64,000 nucleotides of DNA from Archangium lansingense. Lineage in GTDB: Bacteria; Myxococcota; Myxococcia; Myxococcales; Myxococcaceae. A program made the translations under genes and the position numbers. A model generated the notes under the pieces. The model made no database searches. It was not told the DNA's origin and saw only the letters and a program-made list of their open reading frames with translations. Positions 17,758-26,677 of the stretch are shown piece by piece (position 1 is the stretch's first letter; each line of letters begins with the position of its first letter). The stretch covers positions 186,001 to 250,000 of the forward strand of contig NZ_JAPNKA010000001.1 of assembly GCF_026626635.1 (NCBI RefSeq), in the 5' to 3' direction.

Positions 17758-18564
17758 ATGGCGGACACCAGACGCGGGAAGGACGGGATGCTGGGGCCGT
17801 ATCGGCTCGGCAGGCGGCACGGGAGCAATGGCTCGGAGGTGGAGGGACGGCTCTTCGAGGCGCATAACGTGCACACGGATGCGCCAGCGCTGGTGCTGGT
17901 GCCGGGTCCGAGCGAGTGCGGGGACCCCGAGGAAGACTGGACGTTGCGCGTCACGGCCCAGGCTCGGCCGCCCTATGTGGCGCTGGAGGTGGAACAGGCG
18001 CCGGCCACGGGAGGGCTGGGAGCACTGGCGGGGCTGTTCGAGGTGCTCACCCGCGTAACGGAGCGGATGGAGTGGAGCGACGAGGCACGCCGTCACCTGA
18101 CGCACCCGCCGGAGGGACGGCTGAAGCGGTGGGCCGCGGGCGCGCGCCGGGTGCTGGCGAAGGGGCTGGACCACGGAATCGAGCTGAGCATCGCGGCTCT
18201 GGTGCTGCTGATGGTTGCAGCGCACGTGCGGGCCTACCTCGAGAGCCAGCGGGGCGAGCAGCACGATGCCGGCGGGTTGGCCGTGCAGGTTGTGGAGGAG
18301 AGCCGCGCGCCCACGCTGGTGGGCACGAGCGACGAGGGCTTGGTGGGTATCGCCTATCCCCTGCCTGCGAAGCCTTTCAGCGACCAGGCGAAGGCGCCGT
18401 GTCTGCCGAAAAAGGGAGAGGTGGAAATCAACGGCGGCTGTTGGAAGACGCTGGAAAAGCGCCCGCCTTGTTATGAGGACGATGCCGAATACCAGGGCAA
18501 GTGTTACGCGCCGGTCTCGGCGCGCTCGCGCAAGCCGCGTGAGCCGCAGTCCATCCAACCGTGA
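17758..18564 (+). CDS. Pseudokinase-like single-pass membrane protein
   Basis: The 268-aa protein starts like a myxobacterial Hanks-type kinase N-lobe (MLGPYRLGRR, then FEAHNVHTDAPALVLVPG), but the glycine loop is degraded, the beta-3 Lys is absent and no HRD or DFG follows, so it cannot be an active kinase. A transmembrane helix lies at about residues 142-158. The C-terminal part contains four cysteines (PCLPKKGEVEINGGCWKT, PPCYEDDAEYQGKCY), a Cys-rich tail common in this group and probably extracytoplasmic. No kinase partner lies next to it. The role is unknown. Confidence 0.55.
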   Translation: MADTRRGKDGMLGPYRLGRRHGSNGSEVEGRLFEAHNVHTDAPALVLVPGPSECGDPEEDWTLRVTAQARPPYVALEVEQAPATGGLGALAGLFEVLTRVTERMEWSDEARRHLTHPPEGRLKRWAAGARRVLAKGLDHGIELSIAALVLLMVAAHVRAYLESQRGEQHDAGGLAVQVVEESRAPTLVGTSDEGLVGIAYPLPAKPFSDQAKAPCLPKKGEVEINGGCWKTLEKRPPCYEDDAEYQGKCYAPVSARSRKPREPQSIQP

Positions 18565-18924
18565 GCTACTGGGAGTCTGTTGAGTCGTGGCGCAGGTGAC
18601 TGACCTCCAACCGGTTGGTGTGCTTCCCGTTGAGAATCACGGCCTGGGGTTTCCGCCGTGAGGATGCCGCTGAGCCGGTTGGGACCGAACTCCTGCGGTC
18701 GCTATACCCGGAGGCTGGGCGAACTGACTGCGGTGAAGAGGTCCGCCTCCCGGAATGGGAGTGACCGTCCAGCGCCTGGGCCACCTGGCCGCCCTGCACC
18801 CCGAGGGCGCGTAATCAGGACGTTGCTATCTACTCAGTAAGCACGACCTTTAATGGAGATTCTGGAGTAATTCCGGCATATTGCCATCAAGAATCTACTC
18901 CGGAATCTACTCAGGACCTCTTCG
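18565..18924. other. Non-coding 360-bp region upstream of hipA-like gene, with ATCTACTC repeats
   Basis: No convincing gene is visible. Three copies of ATCTACTC occur at 18828-18835, 18893-18900 and 18905-18912, the last two back to back, with a partly inverted GGAGTA near 18864. They sit within 100 bases of the start of the HipA-like gene, which encodes its own DNA-binding domain, so they are candidate autoregulatory operators. The stretch around 18820-18925 is noticeably more AT-rich than its surroundings. Confidence 0.35.
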
Positions 18925-20253
18925 ATGGTTTCCGTGGAACAGCTCCTGGTCGTGCTGGGTCGCCAGGTCGAAGTCCGAGCGAGCGAGCTTGTCTCCTTGC
19001 TTGGGGTTTCCCAGCAGACGGTATCGCGGCTCATCACCGCGGCAGGGGAGCGCGTCTGTCGGATGGGGCGAGCTCGCGCAACGCGGTACGCGCTCACCCG
19101 CTCTCTCCAGGAGATCGGGCGGCGGGTACCGATCCATCAGGTGGATGAGCGGGGGGGCATTCGGCGGTACGGAGTACTCCATCTGCTCGCGAGTGGTTCA
19201 CATTGGCTCGAGGTTGCAGATGGCGCAGGCAAGCGTTTCGACGGGCTGCCACCCTTCGCGGCGGACATGAGTCCGCAGGGCTACATCGGTCGAAGCTTCA
19301 CTGCGCGGTATCCGGGGCTGGAGCTTCCGCAGAGCATCTCCTATTGGAGTGACGACCACCGGCTGATTGCGCTGGCCCTGCGCGGGGAGGATTGCGTTGG
19401 CGATCTCATCCTGGGTGACGAGTCGTTGAACCGGTTTCTCGCGGAGATACCGCGTCCGGTTCGTTGCGATGATTATCCCCAGCTCGTTCGTGCCTCGATG
19501 TCAGGGCAGCCCGGCTCATCGGCCGGCGGTGAACAACCCAAGTTCGTGACGTACTCGGAAGCCGGCCACGTGCTGGTGAAGTTCGCGGATCGCGATGAGA
19601 GTGCAGCCTCTCGCCGGTGGGGGGACCTCCTCGTCTGCGAGAGCTTCGCGCTCGAGGCCATTCGACAGGCAGGGTTCCAGGCCGCCTCCGCACGCTCGAT
19701 GCTCATCGAGGGGTATCGCTTCCTGGAGGTCGAGCGCTTCGATCGAATCGGTACAAGAGGAAGAAAGGCGCTGGTATCGCTCAGAGCCATCGACAACGAG
19801 TACTTCGGTGAGCCGGACACCTGGACGAAGGCTGCCCGGCGCTTGCTCGACGCGCGATTCATCGACGCGGAGGATTCCCGGCGGATGCGTTGGCTGGATA
19901 CCTTCGGGCAGCTCATCGGAAATACCGATCGGCACTTCGGAAACCTCTCCTTCTTCGTGGAGGACCCTGACTTCTTCGTGAAGGACGCCGGGCAACTTCG
20001 GCTTGCGCCGATCTACGACATGCTGCCCATGGTGTTTGCGCCTGATGGTGCGAGTGTCATCGAGCGCCCCTTCAAGCCGCAGCCTCCCACGGCGGAGAAT
20101 CTCGATGTCTGGCTCGACGCCGCTCGCTGTGCGATCGCGTACTGGAGTCGGCTCGCGGATGTTGTCGAACTCAGCAGCGAATTCCGGGAGCGTTGCGCAC
20201 GCTGCCGGGATGCGGTCGAGGAACTCACGGCCCGGGCACCAGCGGGGTTGTAG
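18925..20253 (+). CDS. HipA-family serine/threonine kinase toxin of the YjjJ (HipH) type
   Basis: The 442-aa length and layout match E. coli YjjJ: an N-terminal winged-helix DNA-binding domain (residues 15-60, LLGVSQQTVSRLI) fused to a HipA kinase. Kinase landmarks are the Gly/Ser-rich loop SSAGGEQPKF (198-207), Lys219 in VLVKF, the catalytic IGNTDRHFGN (331-340) with Asp335 and Asn340, and Asp365 in PIYDMLP. The kinase core therefore looks intact. In the classical system HipB neutralises HipA and binds the operator; here the fused helix-turn-helix probably takes that role, and no separate hipB is adjacent. ATCTACTC repeats upstream may be its binding sites. Substrate unknown; HipA phosphorylates glutamyl-tRNA synthetase. 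Confidence 0.8.
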   Translation: MVSVEQLLVVLGRQVEVRASELVSLLGVSQQTVSRLITAAGERVCRMGRARATRYALTRSLQEIGRRVPIHQVDERGGIRRYGVLHLLASGSHWLEVADGAGKRFDGLPPFAADMSPQGYIGRSFTARYPGLELPQSISYWSDDHRLIALALRGEDCVGDLILGDESLNRFLAEIPRPVRCDDYPQLVRASMSGQPGSSAGGEQPKFVTYSEAGHVLVKFADRDESAASRRWGDLLVCESFALEAIRQAGFQAASARSMLIEGYRFLEVERFDRIGTRGRKALVSLRAIDNEYFGEPDTWTKAARRLLDARFIDAEDSRRMRWLDTFGQLIGNTDRHFGNLSFFVEDPDFFVKDAGQLRLAPIYDMLPMVFAPDGASVIERPFKPQPPTAENLDVWLDAARCAIAYWSRLADVVELSSEFRERCARCRDAVEELTARAPAGL

Positions 20254-20395
20254 CGAAGCCGAACTGGGTGAGGTCCCAGACGCGTACCGCTGCCCTCGGG
20301 GGCAGGGGAATCGTCGGGTGGCGGACAGCGAGGGCGCAGATTGTTCAGGGGGTGGACTTCTCGGCGGGGGTCCCCGTGCCTACTTCCGTTGCCTC

Positions 20396-21982
20396 ATGAA
20401 CGAGGCGCTTGTTCCCGAAATGGCGTCGTCAGGGGTGGGAGAGGCCGTGTGGGCGCCGAGCCCCTCCCCGCCGGAGCTTCCCTACCGGGAGCTTTTCCTC
20501 GCGCTCGCCGAGGCGCTGCCGGACGCGGTCTTCACCAAGGACCTCCAGGGGCGCTACACCTTCATCAACGCCGCCGGAGCGCGCTACCTCGGCTTGTCCG
20601 TGGAGGAGATCCTCGGCCGGACTGACAGCGAGCTGCTGCCCGCGGAGCAGGCTCGGCGCACTCAGGAGTTGGATTGCCGGGCATTGCTCTCCAGGCACCC
20701 CTTATCCATCGTGGTGAGCGAGCGGATGGCGGGAGTCCAGCGTGAGTGGTGTTCCACCAAGGGGCAGCTCCGCCGGCCGGATGGGACGGTGGTGGGGATG
20801 TTCGGCCTTGCGAGGGATCTCCTGCCCCATCGTCGGAGCGAGGCGGCCCGCCGCCAGAGCGAGGCGCTCTTCCGGGCGGCGGCCAGCAGCGGCCCCGATG
20901 CGTTCTTCATCTTCCAGGCGGATGGCGAGGGCGTGCGCCTGTTGCACCTCAATGCCCTCGCCGAGTCGCTGCTGGGCCACGAGGCGCGCGGGGCGGAAGG
21001 GCGCCTGCTCTCCGATTTCCCCCATGCCGCCTTCATCGCCCCACCGCACCTGCGCGAGCAGGTCTGGCGGACCGGTCAGAGCCATGACGAGGAGGTGGCG
21101 CAGGTGCTGCGCGGGCTGGGCCGTCGCTGGTTCCGCCGCCAGCTGCGCGCGGTGGGCGACTGTCTGGCCGTCACCGTCCGGGACATCACCGAGCAGCGCG
21201 AGACCGAGGTGCGCCAGCGGCTCAACGAGCGGCTGGCCTCCATCGGCAGACTCGCCGCGGGCGTGGCGCATGAGATCAACAACCCACTCGCGTTCGTCTC
21301 CAGCAACCTCGGCTTCATCGAGACCGAGCTGCGCCGGCTGCCGCTGCCCGAGGAGGACCTGCGCGAGCTGTTGGAGGCGCTCTCCGACACCCGCGAGGGC
21401 ACCGAGCGCATGCGGCTCATCGTCCAGGGTCTCCAATCGCTCTCGCGCGGAGAGACGGCGACTCCGCAACCCCTGGCGCTACACGAGGCGCTGGAGAGCT
21501 CCATCCGCCTGGTCTCGGGACGGTTGGGGGGCGGGAACCGGCTCGTGCGCGACTACGGCGAGGTGCCGCGGGTGCTCGGCAACTCCGTGCAGCTCGCCCA
21601 GGTCTTCACCAACCTGCTCGTCAACGCGGCGCAGGCCCTGCCGCCGTCGGGTGGGGAGATCCGCCTGGTGACGCGCTTGCTGGGGGACTCGGTGGCGGTG
21701 GTGGAGGTGCGCGACACCGGCTGTGGGATTCCCGCCGAGCACCTCGAGCGCATCTTCGAGCCCTTCTTCACCACGAAGCCGGTGGGAGAAGGGACGGGCC
21801 TGGGCCTGTCGCTGTGCCACGACATCATCCGCGGGCTGGGCGGGGTGATGACGGTGGACAGCCTGGTGGGCGAGGGCAGCACCTTCCGCGTCTTCCTGCC
21901 CGTGGTGGACACGGGGGAGGCGCGAGCTCAGGGCGAGGACGGGGCCTTGGCGGTGGTGGCCGCGGGCACGAGGTTGGAGTAG
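20396..21982 (+). CDS. Cytoplasmic PAS-PAS sensor histidine kinase
   Basis: The 528-aa protein has a PAS domain (about 32-145, with TKDLQGRYTFINAAG), a second PAS-like domain (155-265), a DHp helix with the phospho-acceptor His292 in GVAHEINNPLAF, and a HATPase domain with the N box LLVNAAQAL, DTGCGIP and GEGTGLGLSL. No membrane segment is visible, so it senses an intracellular signal. No response regulator is adjacent, making it an orphan. The start is set at ATG 20396 because the upstream part of the open frame reads as the shadow of the HipA gene. Its 3' end overlaps the convergent secreted-protein gene by 55 bases. Confidence 0.85.
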   Translation: MNEALVPEMASSGVGEAVWAPSPSPPELPYRELFLALAEALPDAVFTKDLQGRYTFINAAGARYLGLSVEEILGRTDSELLPAEQARRTQELDCRALLSRHPLSIVVSERMAGVQREWCSTKGQLRRPDGTVVGMFGLARDLLPHRRSEAARRQSEALFRAAASSGPDAFFIFQADGEGVRLLHLNALAESLLGHEARGAEGRLLSDFPHAAFIAPPHLREQVWRTGQSHDEEVAQVLRGLGRRWFRRQLRAVGDCLAVTVRDITEQRETEVRQRLNERLASIGRLAAGVAHEINNPLAFVSSNLGFIETELRRLPLPEEDLRELLEALSDTREGTERMRLIVQGLQSLSRGETATPQPLALHEALESSIRLVSGRLGGGNRLVRDYGEVPRVLGNSVQLAQVFTNLLVNAAQALPPSGGEIRLVTRLLGDSVAVVEVRDTGCGIPAEHLERIFEPFFTTKPVGEGTGLGLSLCHDIIRGLGGVMTVDSLVGEGSTFRVFLPVVDTGEARAQGEDGALAVVAAGTRLE

Positions 21983-22689
21983 CGCGCGGTGATGCGCAGG
22001 TGCTTCTTGTAGAAGAGGAAGCCGCCCTCGGCGTCCACGCGCAGCGTGTCGAGCACCTGGCCCACGCCGGGGTGGGAGCGGAAGTCCATGCGCACATCCA
22101 CCCGGTCCGCCATGTCGGGCAGCTCGGTGGGGCTGTAGCTCAGGCGCAGGAGCTGGCCGGAGCTGGGGTCCACAATCGCCTCGCCCTTGTGCACGGAGGG
22201 GGCCTTGGTGTCTTCCCGGGGCTCGAAGCGCAGGCGCAGCTTGTGGGGCTCGCGCGGGTCTGGCCCCGCCAGCGAGAAGCGGTGCTGGGCCAGGTGCGAG
22301 GAGGCGAAGGGCAGGTTGACGGAGTTGAACTGGGTGCGGACCTCGCCCTTGCGCTGGCGCTCCTCCAGGTCCTTGCGCAGTGCTTCGGTGGCGTCCTGGC
22401 CGTCCTTGCTCGCCTGGAGGACCTCCCGGCGCTGCTGGCCGTCCTTCACCGTGACCTTGTCCACCCGCTCCTGGGTGTGCTTCACGTTGCCGTCCCCGTC
22501 GAGCTCCTCCACGCGCAGGGTGATGGTCACCTCCTCCACCTTGCCGGCGAGCAGCTCTTCCATGCCCAGGGTCGTCTCGCCCAGACGCCGGGCGAGCACC
22601 TCGGCCTCTGGGGTGGGCGTGGAACCTCCCTGTGCCTCCACAGGTAGGAAAAAGAGCAGCAGACTCACCAGGGTGAGCGCGCGAGACAT
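21928..22689 (-). CDS. Secreted protein of unknown function (LolA-like fold possible)
   Basis: The 253-aa protein has an N-terminal signal peptide (MSRALTLVSLLLFFLP, cleavage likely after VEAQ). The mature part alternates strands and charged segments (RVDVRMDFRSHPGVGQVLDTL, FLFYKKHLRITARYSNL), loosely recalling LolA/LppX-type or outer-membrane lipoprotein-sorting beta folds, but I cannot assign it firmly. A GGAG ribosome binding site precedes the ATG. Its last 55 bases overlap the convergent histidine kinase gene. Confidence 0.6.
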   Translation of the reverse strand: MSRALTLVSLLLFFLPVEAQGGSTPTPEAEVLARRLGETTLGMEELLAGKVEEVTITLRVEELDGDGNVKHTQERVDKVTVKDGQQRREVLQASKDGQDATEALRKDLEERQRKGEVRTQFNSVNLPFASSHLAQHRFSLAGPDPREPHKLRLRFEPREDTKAPSVHKGEAIVDPSSGQLLRLSYSPTELPDMADRVDVRMDFRSHPGVGQVLDTLRVDAEGGFLFYKKHLRITARYSNLVPAATTAKAPSSP

Positions 22690-22835
22690 GCAGGGCTCCT
22701 GGATGGTGCCGCGCGAGGCGGCAGGGGGGCGTGGGAAGATGCACCACGCCGCGCTTCAGAGGAAGTGTGGAATCCACGAAATTTGCTCATCCCTTCGGGG
22801 GAGCAACTTCGCTAATTCTACTGGGTTGAGAAGCC

Positions 22836-22988
22836 TCAATCGCCCGAGGGCGGGGTGGCGTGGATGGGCTCGGGCGCCTGCACGGACGGGAAGCGGTGCT
22901 CCTGCTTACCCGTGGGCCGCCTGCGCGTCTGTGCCTTCTCGCGCTTGTGCTTCGAGTCCTTCACGCCCGCATGCTTCCGAGACGCCAT
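22836..22988 (-). CDS. Small basic protein (50 aa), unknown function
   Basis: The ATG at 22988 is preceded by a strong GGAGGA ribosome binding site, which selects this start over upstream codons. The product is very rich in Lys, Arg and His in its first half (MASRKHAGVKDSKHKREKAQ) and Pro-rich at the end. It could bind nucleic acid or ribosomes, but nothing in the sequence proves that. Confidence 0.55.
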   Translation of the reverse strand: MASRKHAGVKDSKHKREKAQTRRRPTGKQEHRFPSVQAPEPIHATPPSGD

Positions 22989-23194
22989 GTTCGCTTCCTC
23001 CGGAAACCCGCTCCCGCCAGGCGGGCAAGCTCCGCATCGCGAGGGGCGGCGACAACCCACCTGTGTCCGCGAGGGGTCCGCCTGTCGGCGGGAGGACGGC
23101 ACCCTGGGGGCGAGGAGTCCGCTGGTGGCGTGCTCGGGCGGCGCGGTACGCTCCCGGACGCTCGACGGGCCCCGGCCCGGCCGTCCGTGAAGCC

Positions 23195-24019
23195 ATGAAG
23201 CGACGCCCCGTTCCCATTCTTCGGAGAGCCGTGTCTGCCTGGATGAAGAGGGGGCTCGTGGCGGCGCTGCTGCTGGCGGGTGGCTGCAAGCAGGCGAAGG
23301 ACACGAAGTCCGAGGGCGAGGCTCCGGTGGCCGCCCCGCGGGACGAGAACGAGGGCCGATTGCGCTCGCGTCCGGGTCGCCCCACCGTGGAGGCGCCGGA
23401 GCGGGGCTTGCGGCCGTTGGGTCTGGGAGGCCCGCGCGATGGGCTGCTCTATGTGCCCACGAGCTACCGGGCGGACCGGCCCGCGCCCCTGGTGGTGGTG
23501 CTGCATGGTTCGAGGAGTGGCGCTCGCGACGGCTTGGAGCCGTGGTTGACGCTCGCGGACGAGGCGGGGCTCCTGCTGCTCGCGCCAGAGTCCCGGGGGC
23601 GGACGTGGGACATCGTCCTGCTCGACGGCGGGTACGGGCCGGACGTGCCCTTCATTGACCGAGCGCTGGCCCACGTCTTCGAGCGCTATGCGGTGGAGCC
23701 GAAGCGGCTCGCCCTGGCGGGCTTCTCGGATGGGGCCTCGTTCGCCTTGTCGCTGGGCCTCACGAATGGAGACCTGTTCACCCACGTGGTGGCGTTCTCC
23801 CCAGGCTTCGTGGAGCCGGCGGCGCAGCACGGTAGACCGGGCGTCTTCCTCTCTCATGGGAGGGAGGACCCGGTGCTACCTATCGAAAAGTGCGGCCGGC
23901 GCATCGCCCCGTTGATGCGGGAGGCGGGCTACACCGTGCAGTACCGCGAGTTTGACGGGCCGCATACGGTGCCCCCCGCCATCGCGCGTGAGGCACTGAC
24001 CTGGTTCACCGCACCGTGA
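23195..24019 (+). CDS. Alpha/beta-hydrolase esterase lipoprotein (phospholipase/carboxylesterase-like)
   Basis: From ATG 23195 the protein is 274 aa; a shorter start at 23243 gives a more standard lipoprotein signal (MKRGLVAALLLAGGC). Either way LLLAGGC is a lipobox, so the enzyme should be membrane-tethered outside the cytoplasm. The catalytic core is clear: LHGSRSG oxyanion strand, GFSDG nucleophile elbow (Ser), SHGREDPVLP (Asp) and DGPHTVP (His). The size and motifs resemble the phospholipase/carboxylesterase and PHB-depolymerase-like group. The linker after the Cys is charged and Pro/Arg-rich. Confidence 0.75.
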   Translation: MKRRPVPILRRAVSAWMKRGLVAALLLAGGCKQAKDTKSEGEAPVAAPRDENEGRLRSRPGRPTVEAPERGLRPLGLGGPRDGLLYVPTSYRADRPAPLVVVLHGSRSGARDGLEPWLTLADEAGLLLLAPESRGRTWDIVLLDGGYGPDVPFIDRALAHVFERYAVEPKRLALAGFSDGASFALSLGLTNGDLFTHVVAFSPGFVEPAAQHGRPGVFLSHGREDPVLPIEKCGRRIAPLMREAGYTVQYREFDGPHTVPPAIAREALTWFTAP

Positions 24020-24040
24020 GCCCAGAGATGAACTCAGGGC

Positions 24041-24493
24041 CTACGTGGGGAAGCCGGCTGCGTCCTCCGGGGACGTGTACTGGGGAGGAGGTGGCCGGAT
24101 GCTTCGGCGCTTCCAACTCCGCGCGGCGATCACGCACCAGCCGGTGACGAGGGCGCCCTCGACGAGGGCATCCAACAGGTACACGGGCGAGATGCGCTGG
24201 GGCGAGTACCTGATGTCCACCGCGGTGAGTGAGGCGGCGCTGCCCGCGGCCAGCTGCATGAGCTCGGGAGTGACGCGGCGGCGCAGGCCGGCGGCCAGCA
24301 GGGTGCCACCGACGACGGCGATGAGCGCGCCCACCGTCTTCACCAACCAGCCCTCGAGCTTGGGGCCCGTCACCGCCTCGAAGCTGCGCAGGTGGACGAT
24401 GGGCCAGACGCCCGTGGCGACATAGAAGATGCCCTGGGTGACGCTCAGGCCCGAGGCCAGTGGCTCGGACCGTGGTTGCTCGATTGCCTCCAT
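24041..24493 (-). CDS. Small integral membrane protein (150 aa), unknown function
   Basis: Four hydrophobic segments are visible (around GIFYVATGVWPIVHL, VGALIAVVGGTLLAAGL, MQLAAGSAASLTAV and LLDALVEGALVTGWCVI). A GGAGGA ribosome binding site precedes ATG 24493; the longer open frame upstream is the shadow of the isoprenoid-synthase gene. It follows that gene by 82 bases on the same strand and may be the last member of the DyP operon, but the gap leaves room for a separate promoter. No catalytic motif was seen. Confidence 0.6.
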   Translation of the reverse strand: MEAIEQPRSEPLASGLSVTQGIFYVATGVWPIVHLRSFEAVTGPKLEGWLVKTVGALIAVVGGTLLAAGLRRRVTPELMQLAAGSAASLTAVDIRYSPQRISPVYLLDALVEGALVTGWCVIAARSWKRRSIRPPPPQYTSPEDAAGFPT

Positions 24494-24575
24494 GTGCTCC
24501 TCCGGTGCTCTGAAGGGACAAGATGGGGATGGCCGGTAAGAGGCGCCTGCTCGCTCCCAGTGCTTCCTGGGGACC

Positions 24576-25328
24576 TCACTCTTCCCCAATTTCCCCTCTC
24601 CCGGGGGGCGAGGGGAAGTGAGGCTCCACCGTCCGCAGCACCGCGTCCAGACACGCGAGGCCCTCGCGGCGCACCGTGTCCACCGCCTCCCGGGCCCAGG
24701 CCAGCACCTTGCGCCGGTCCTCCTCGGGCATGCCATGAAAGCGCGCATCCCCCGAGCGGATGTCCTCGGCCACATGAGCCGCCACGCCCAGGCTCCGTCC
24801 CACCGTCATCGCCCGTTCCACCCGCTCCGTGCCCTCCCAGAGCACCCGCAGGTAGAGCGCCCATTGCTGTCCGGCGATGCCTTCGGCCACCTGCTGGAAG
24901 CGCGGAGCCGTCCACGCGCCCGTGCGCACCTCGAGCACCTGCAGCCCCGCCGCCGTCACCATCGCCCCTGCCGCCTCGACCAGAACTGGAGCGGGCAACT
25001 CCGCCTGGGCCAGCGTGGCGAAGCACAGCGACTGCAAAGCAAACTGCACCCCAGGCCCCACCTGCTGGGGCGCCTCCAGGTACGAGCACTCGCTGTCGGC
25101 CAGGTCGTCCGCCAGATTCGCCGCGCACGAGCAGAAGAAGAGTCCCGCCGCGCGCCGCAGCAGCACCTCGCGCCCGAGCCCCACCTCGGCGCCCGCCGCG
25201 TACAGCAGGGCCAAGGGCCCGGGGCGGCCCGCCTCCATTGCCGCCAACACGTCCCGCTCGGCCTCTCCCGGAAGCTCATGCCGACGCAGTGCGCGCAGGG
25301 CCTCCTGGAAGACGGAGCCCGCGCTCAT
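24576..25328 (-). CDS. Isoprenoid-synthase-fold (polyprenyl synthetase-like) protein
   Basis: The 250-aa, all-helical protein carries an aspartate-rich first motif DDLAD (residues 74-78 in AANLADDLADSE) and a second acidic motif AEDIRSGD (187-194), the Mg-diphosphate-binding pair of trans-isoprenyl synthases and of ComQ. The usual chain-elongation motifs are weak, so the substrate (farnesyl- or geranyl-diphosphate, or a prenyl acceptor) cannot be told. The ATG overlaps the stop of the upstream histidine kinase (ATGA). A kinase next to a prenyl-synthase-like gene recalls Bacillus comP/comQ, but no ComX-like Trp-containing peptide was found, so that analogy is only suggestive. Confidence 0.6.
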   Translation of the reverse strand: MSAGSVFQEALRALRRHELPGEAERDVLAAMEAGRPGPLALLYAAGAEVGLGREVLLRRAAGLFFCSCAANLADDLADSECSYLEAPQQVGPGVQFALQSLCFATLAQAELPAPVLVEAAGAMVTAAGLQVLEVRTGAWTAPRFQQVAEGIAGQQWALYLRVLWEGTERVERAMTVGRSLGVAAHVAEDIRSGDARFHGMPEEDRRKVLAWAREAVDTVRREGLACLDAVLRTVEPHFPSPPGRGEIGEE

Positions 25329-26677
25329 CTCAATTCCCGGGGCAGCAGGATGCGCAGCTGCGCTCCTCCCGTGGGCCGGTTGTTGCGCTCCAGCGTGCCC
25401 CCGCTGGCGCGGATGAGGCACTCGGAGGTGTAGAGGCCCAGTCCCGTGCCGTTCGGCTTGGTGGTGGACAGCCCCTCGATGGGGGCCTGGAGCTTGTCCG
25501 CGGGGAAGCCTGGGCCGTCATCGGCGATGAGCAGCTCCAGCCGTCCGCTGTAGGGCTCGGGGCGCGCGAGGATGTCCACGTTCGCCGCCCCCTGCTCGCC
25601 ATTGCCCTCGCACGCGTTGAGCACCAGGTTCTCCACCACCCGCCGCAGCGTGGTGACCCCTCCTCGCAGCAGTGCGTGCGTCGCTGTGTCTTCCACCTTC
25701 ACCTGGATGTGGACGTCCGGGAAGCGCCAGCCCAGGCTGGTGCGCACCGACTCCAGCACTGGCACCAGGTGCACGTTCTCCGGCTCATGGCTCACCGAGC
25801 GCCGGCCCTTCTGGCGAATCTCGATGACCATCTCGCGGATGCGCGTCAGCCCCTCGTTGAGCTCGCGCACCAGCTCCTCGAACTCCGCGCGCGGCAGCGC
25901 GTTTCTCTGCACGCCCATGACGGAGAGCATGTCCGCCGCGGCGCTCACACTCATCAGCGTGTTGTTGATGTCGTGGTTGTAGCCGAGAATCTGTACCAGG
26001 GCTTGGGACAGCCGGCCCACGTCGCGCTCCTGCTGCTCCAGCATCTGCGCCTGGACGGCGGCGCGAAGCTGCTCGGCCTCGGCGCGGGCCAGGTCGTGCT
26101 GGAGGGCGAAGGTGCCCGTGTACAGCTCGAGGAGGACGGCCAGCGGCGCCATGACGGCGAAGAGGGCCACGTGCTCCTCGGAGCGGGCCAGCAGCGCCGC
26201 CAGCCCCAGGGCCACCGCCGAGCCCAGCGCGAGGAAGGGCTGCGAGGGCGCCACGCGGTGCATGCGGCCGTGATAGCCGGTGGTGAAGAGCAGCACCGCC
26301 CCGAACACCATGGCCCCCGGCATCTTCGCGAGGGCCATCAGCGCGGCCAGGTAGAACTGGAGGGCGGCCGTCCCCACCACCAGGTACAGCCAGCCCCACC
26401 ACTCCAGGCGCTGGCGGCCCCGGTGCAGCAGGGCGAAGACGACGCCCAGCACCAGGCTCGGTGCCAGGCACGCCATCGCCTTGCCGAAGGACAGCGCGAA
26501 GAAGCTCTTCGCCCCTGGCGCCCACACCGCGAGCGCCAACACCGCCGGGATGACCAGGGCCGAGCTCAGCCAGGCCTGCAGCGACGATGCAGCCAGCACC
26601 TCCTGGGTGTCCTGCGAGCGCACCCAGCGCTTGAAGGAGTCTTGGACGAGTCGGCGCCAGCGGGCGGGGAAGCTCAT
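25325..26677 (-). CDS. Membrane sensor histidine kinase
   Basis: The 450-aa protein has about six membrane helices between residues 35 and 185, a coiled linker, a DHp helix with His235 in GYNHDINNTLMS, and a HATPase domain with NLVLNACEGNG, DDGPGFP and GTGLGLY. No extracytoplasmic sensor domain is large enough to be a ligand pocket, so the signal is probably membrane-borne. The gene overlaps both neighbours by ATGA, with the small unknown gene upstream and the isoprenoid-synthase-like gene downstream. The operon also encodes a receiver-domain protein, but that lacks the acceptor Asp, so the real phosphotransfer partner is unknown. Confidence 0.85.
   Translation of the reverse strand: MSFPARWRRLVQDSFKRWVRSQDTQEVLAASSLQAWLSSALVIPAVLALAVWAPGAKSFFALSFGKAMACLAPSLVLGVVFALLHRGRQRLEWWGWLYLVVGTAALQFYLAALMALAKMPGAMVFGAVLLFTTGYHGRMHRVAPSQPFLALGSAVALGLAALLARSEEHVALFAVMAPLAVLLELYTGTFALQHDLARAEAEQLRAAVQAQMLEQQERDVGRLSQALVQILGYNHDINNTLMSVSAAADMLSVMGVQRNALPRAEFEELVRELNEGLTRIREMVIEIRQKGRRSVSHEPENVHLVPVLESVRTSLGWRFPDVHIQVKVEDTATHALLRGGVTTLRRVVENLVLNACEGNGEQGAANVDILARPEPYSGRLELLIADDGPGFPADKLQAPIEGLSTTKPNGTGLGLYTSECLIRASGGTLERNNRPTGGAQLRILLPRELR

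Noticed and set aside
18566..18799. 77-aa minus-strand frame after the pseudokinase gene
   Set aside because: Ser/Arg-rich, no ribosome binding site, no similarity; treated as non-coding.
24576..26677. A ComQXPA-type quorum-sensing locus
   Set aside because: Kinase and prenyl-synthase-like genes are adjacent, but no ComX-like Trp-containing pheromone precursor is encoded and the receiver protein lacks both acceptor Asp and output domain.
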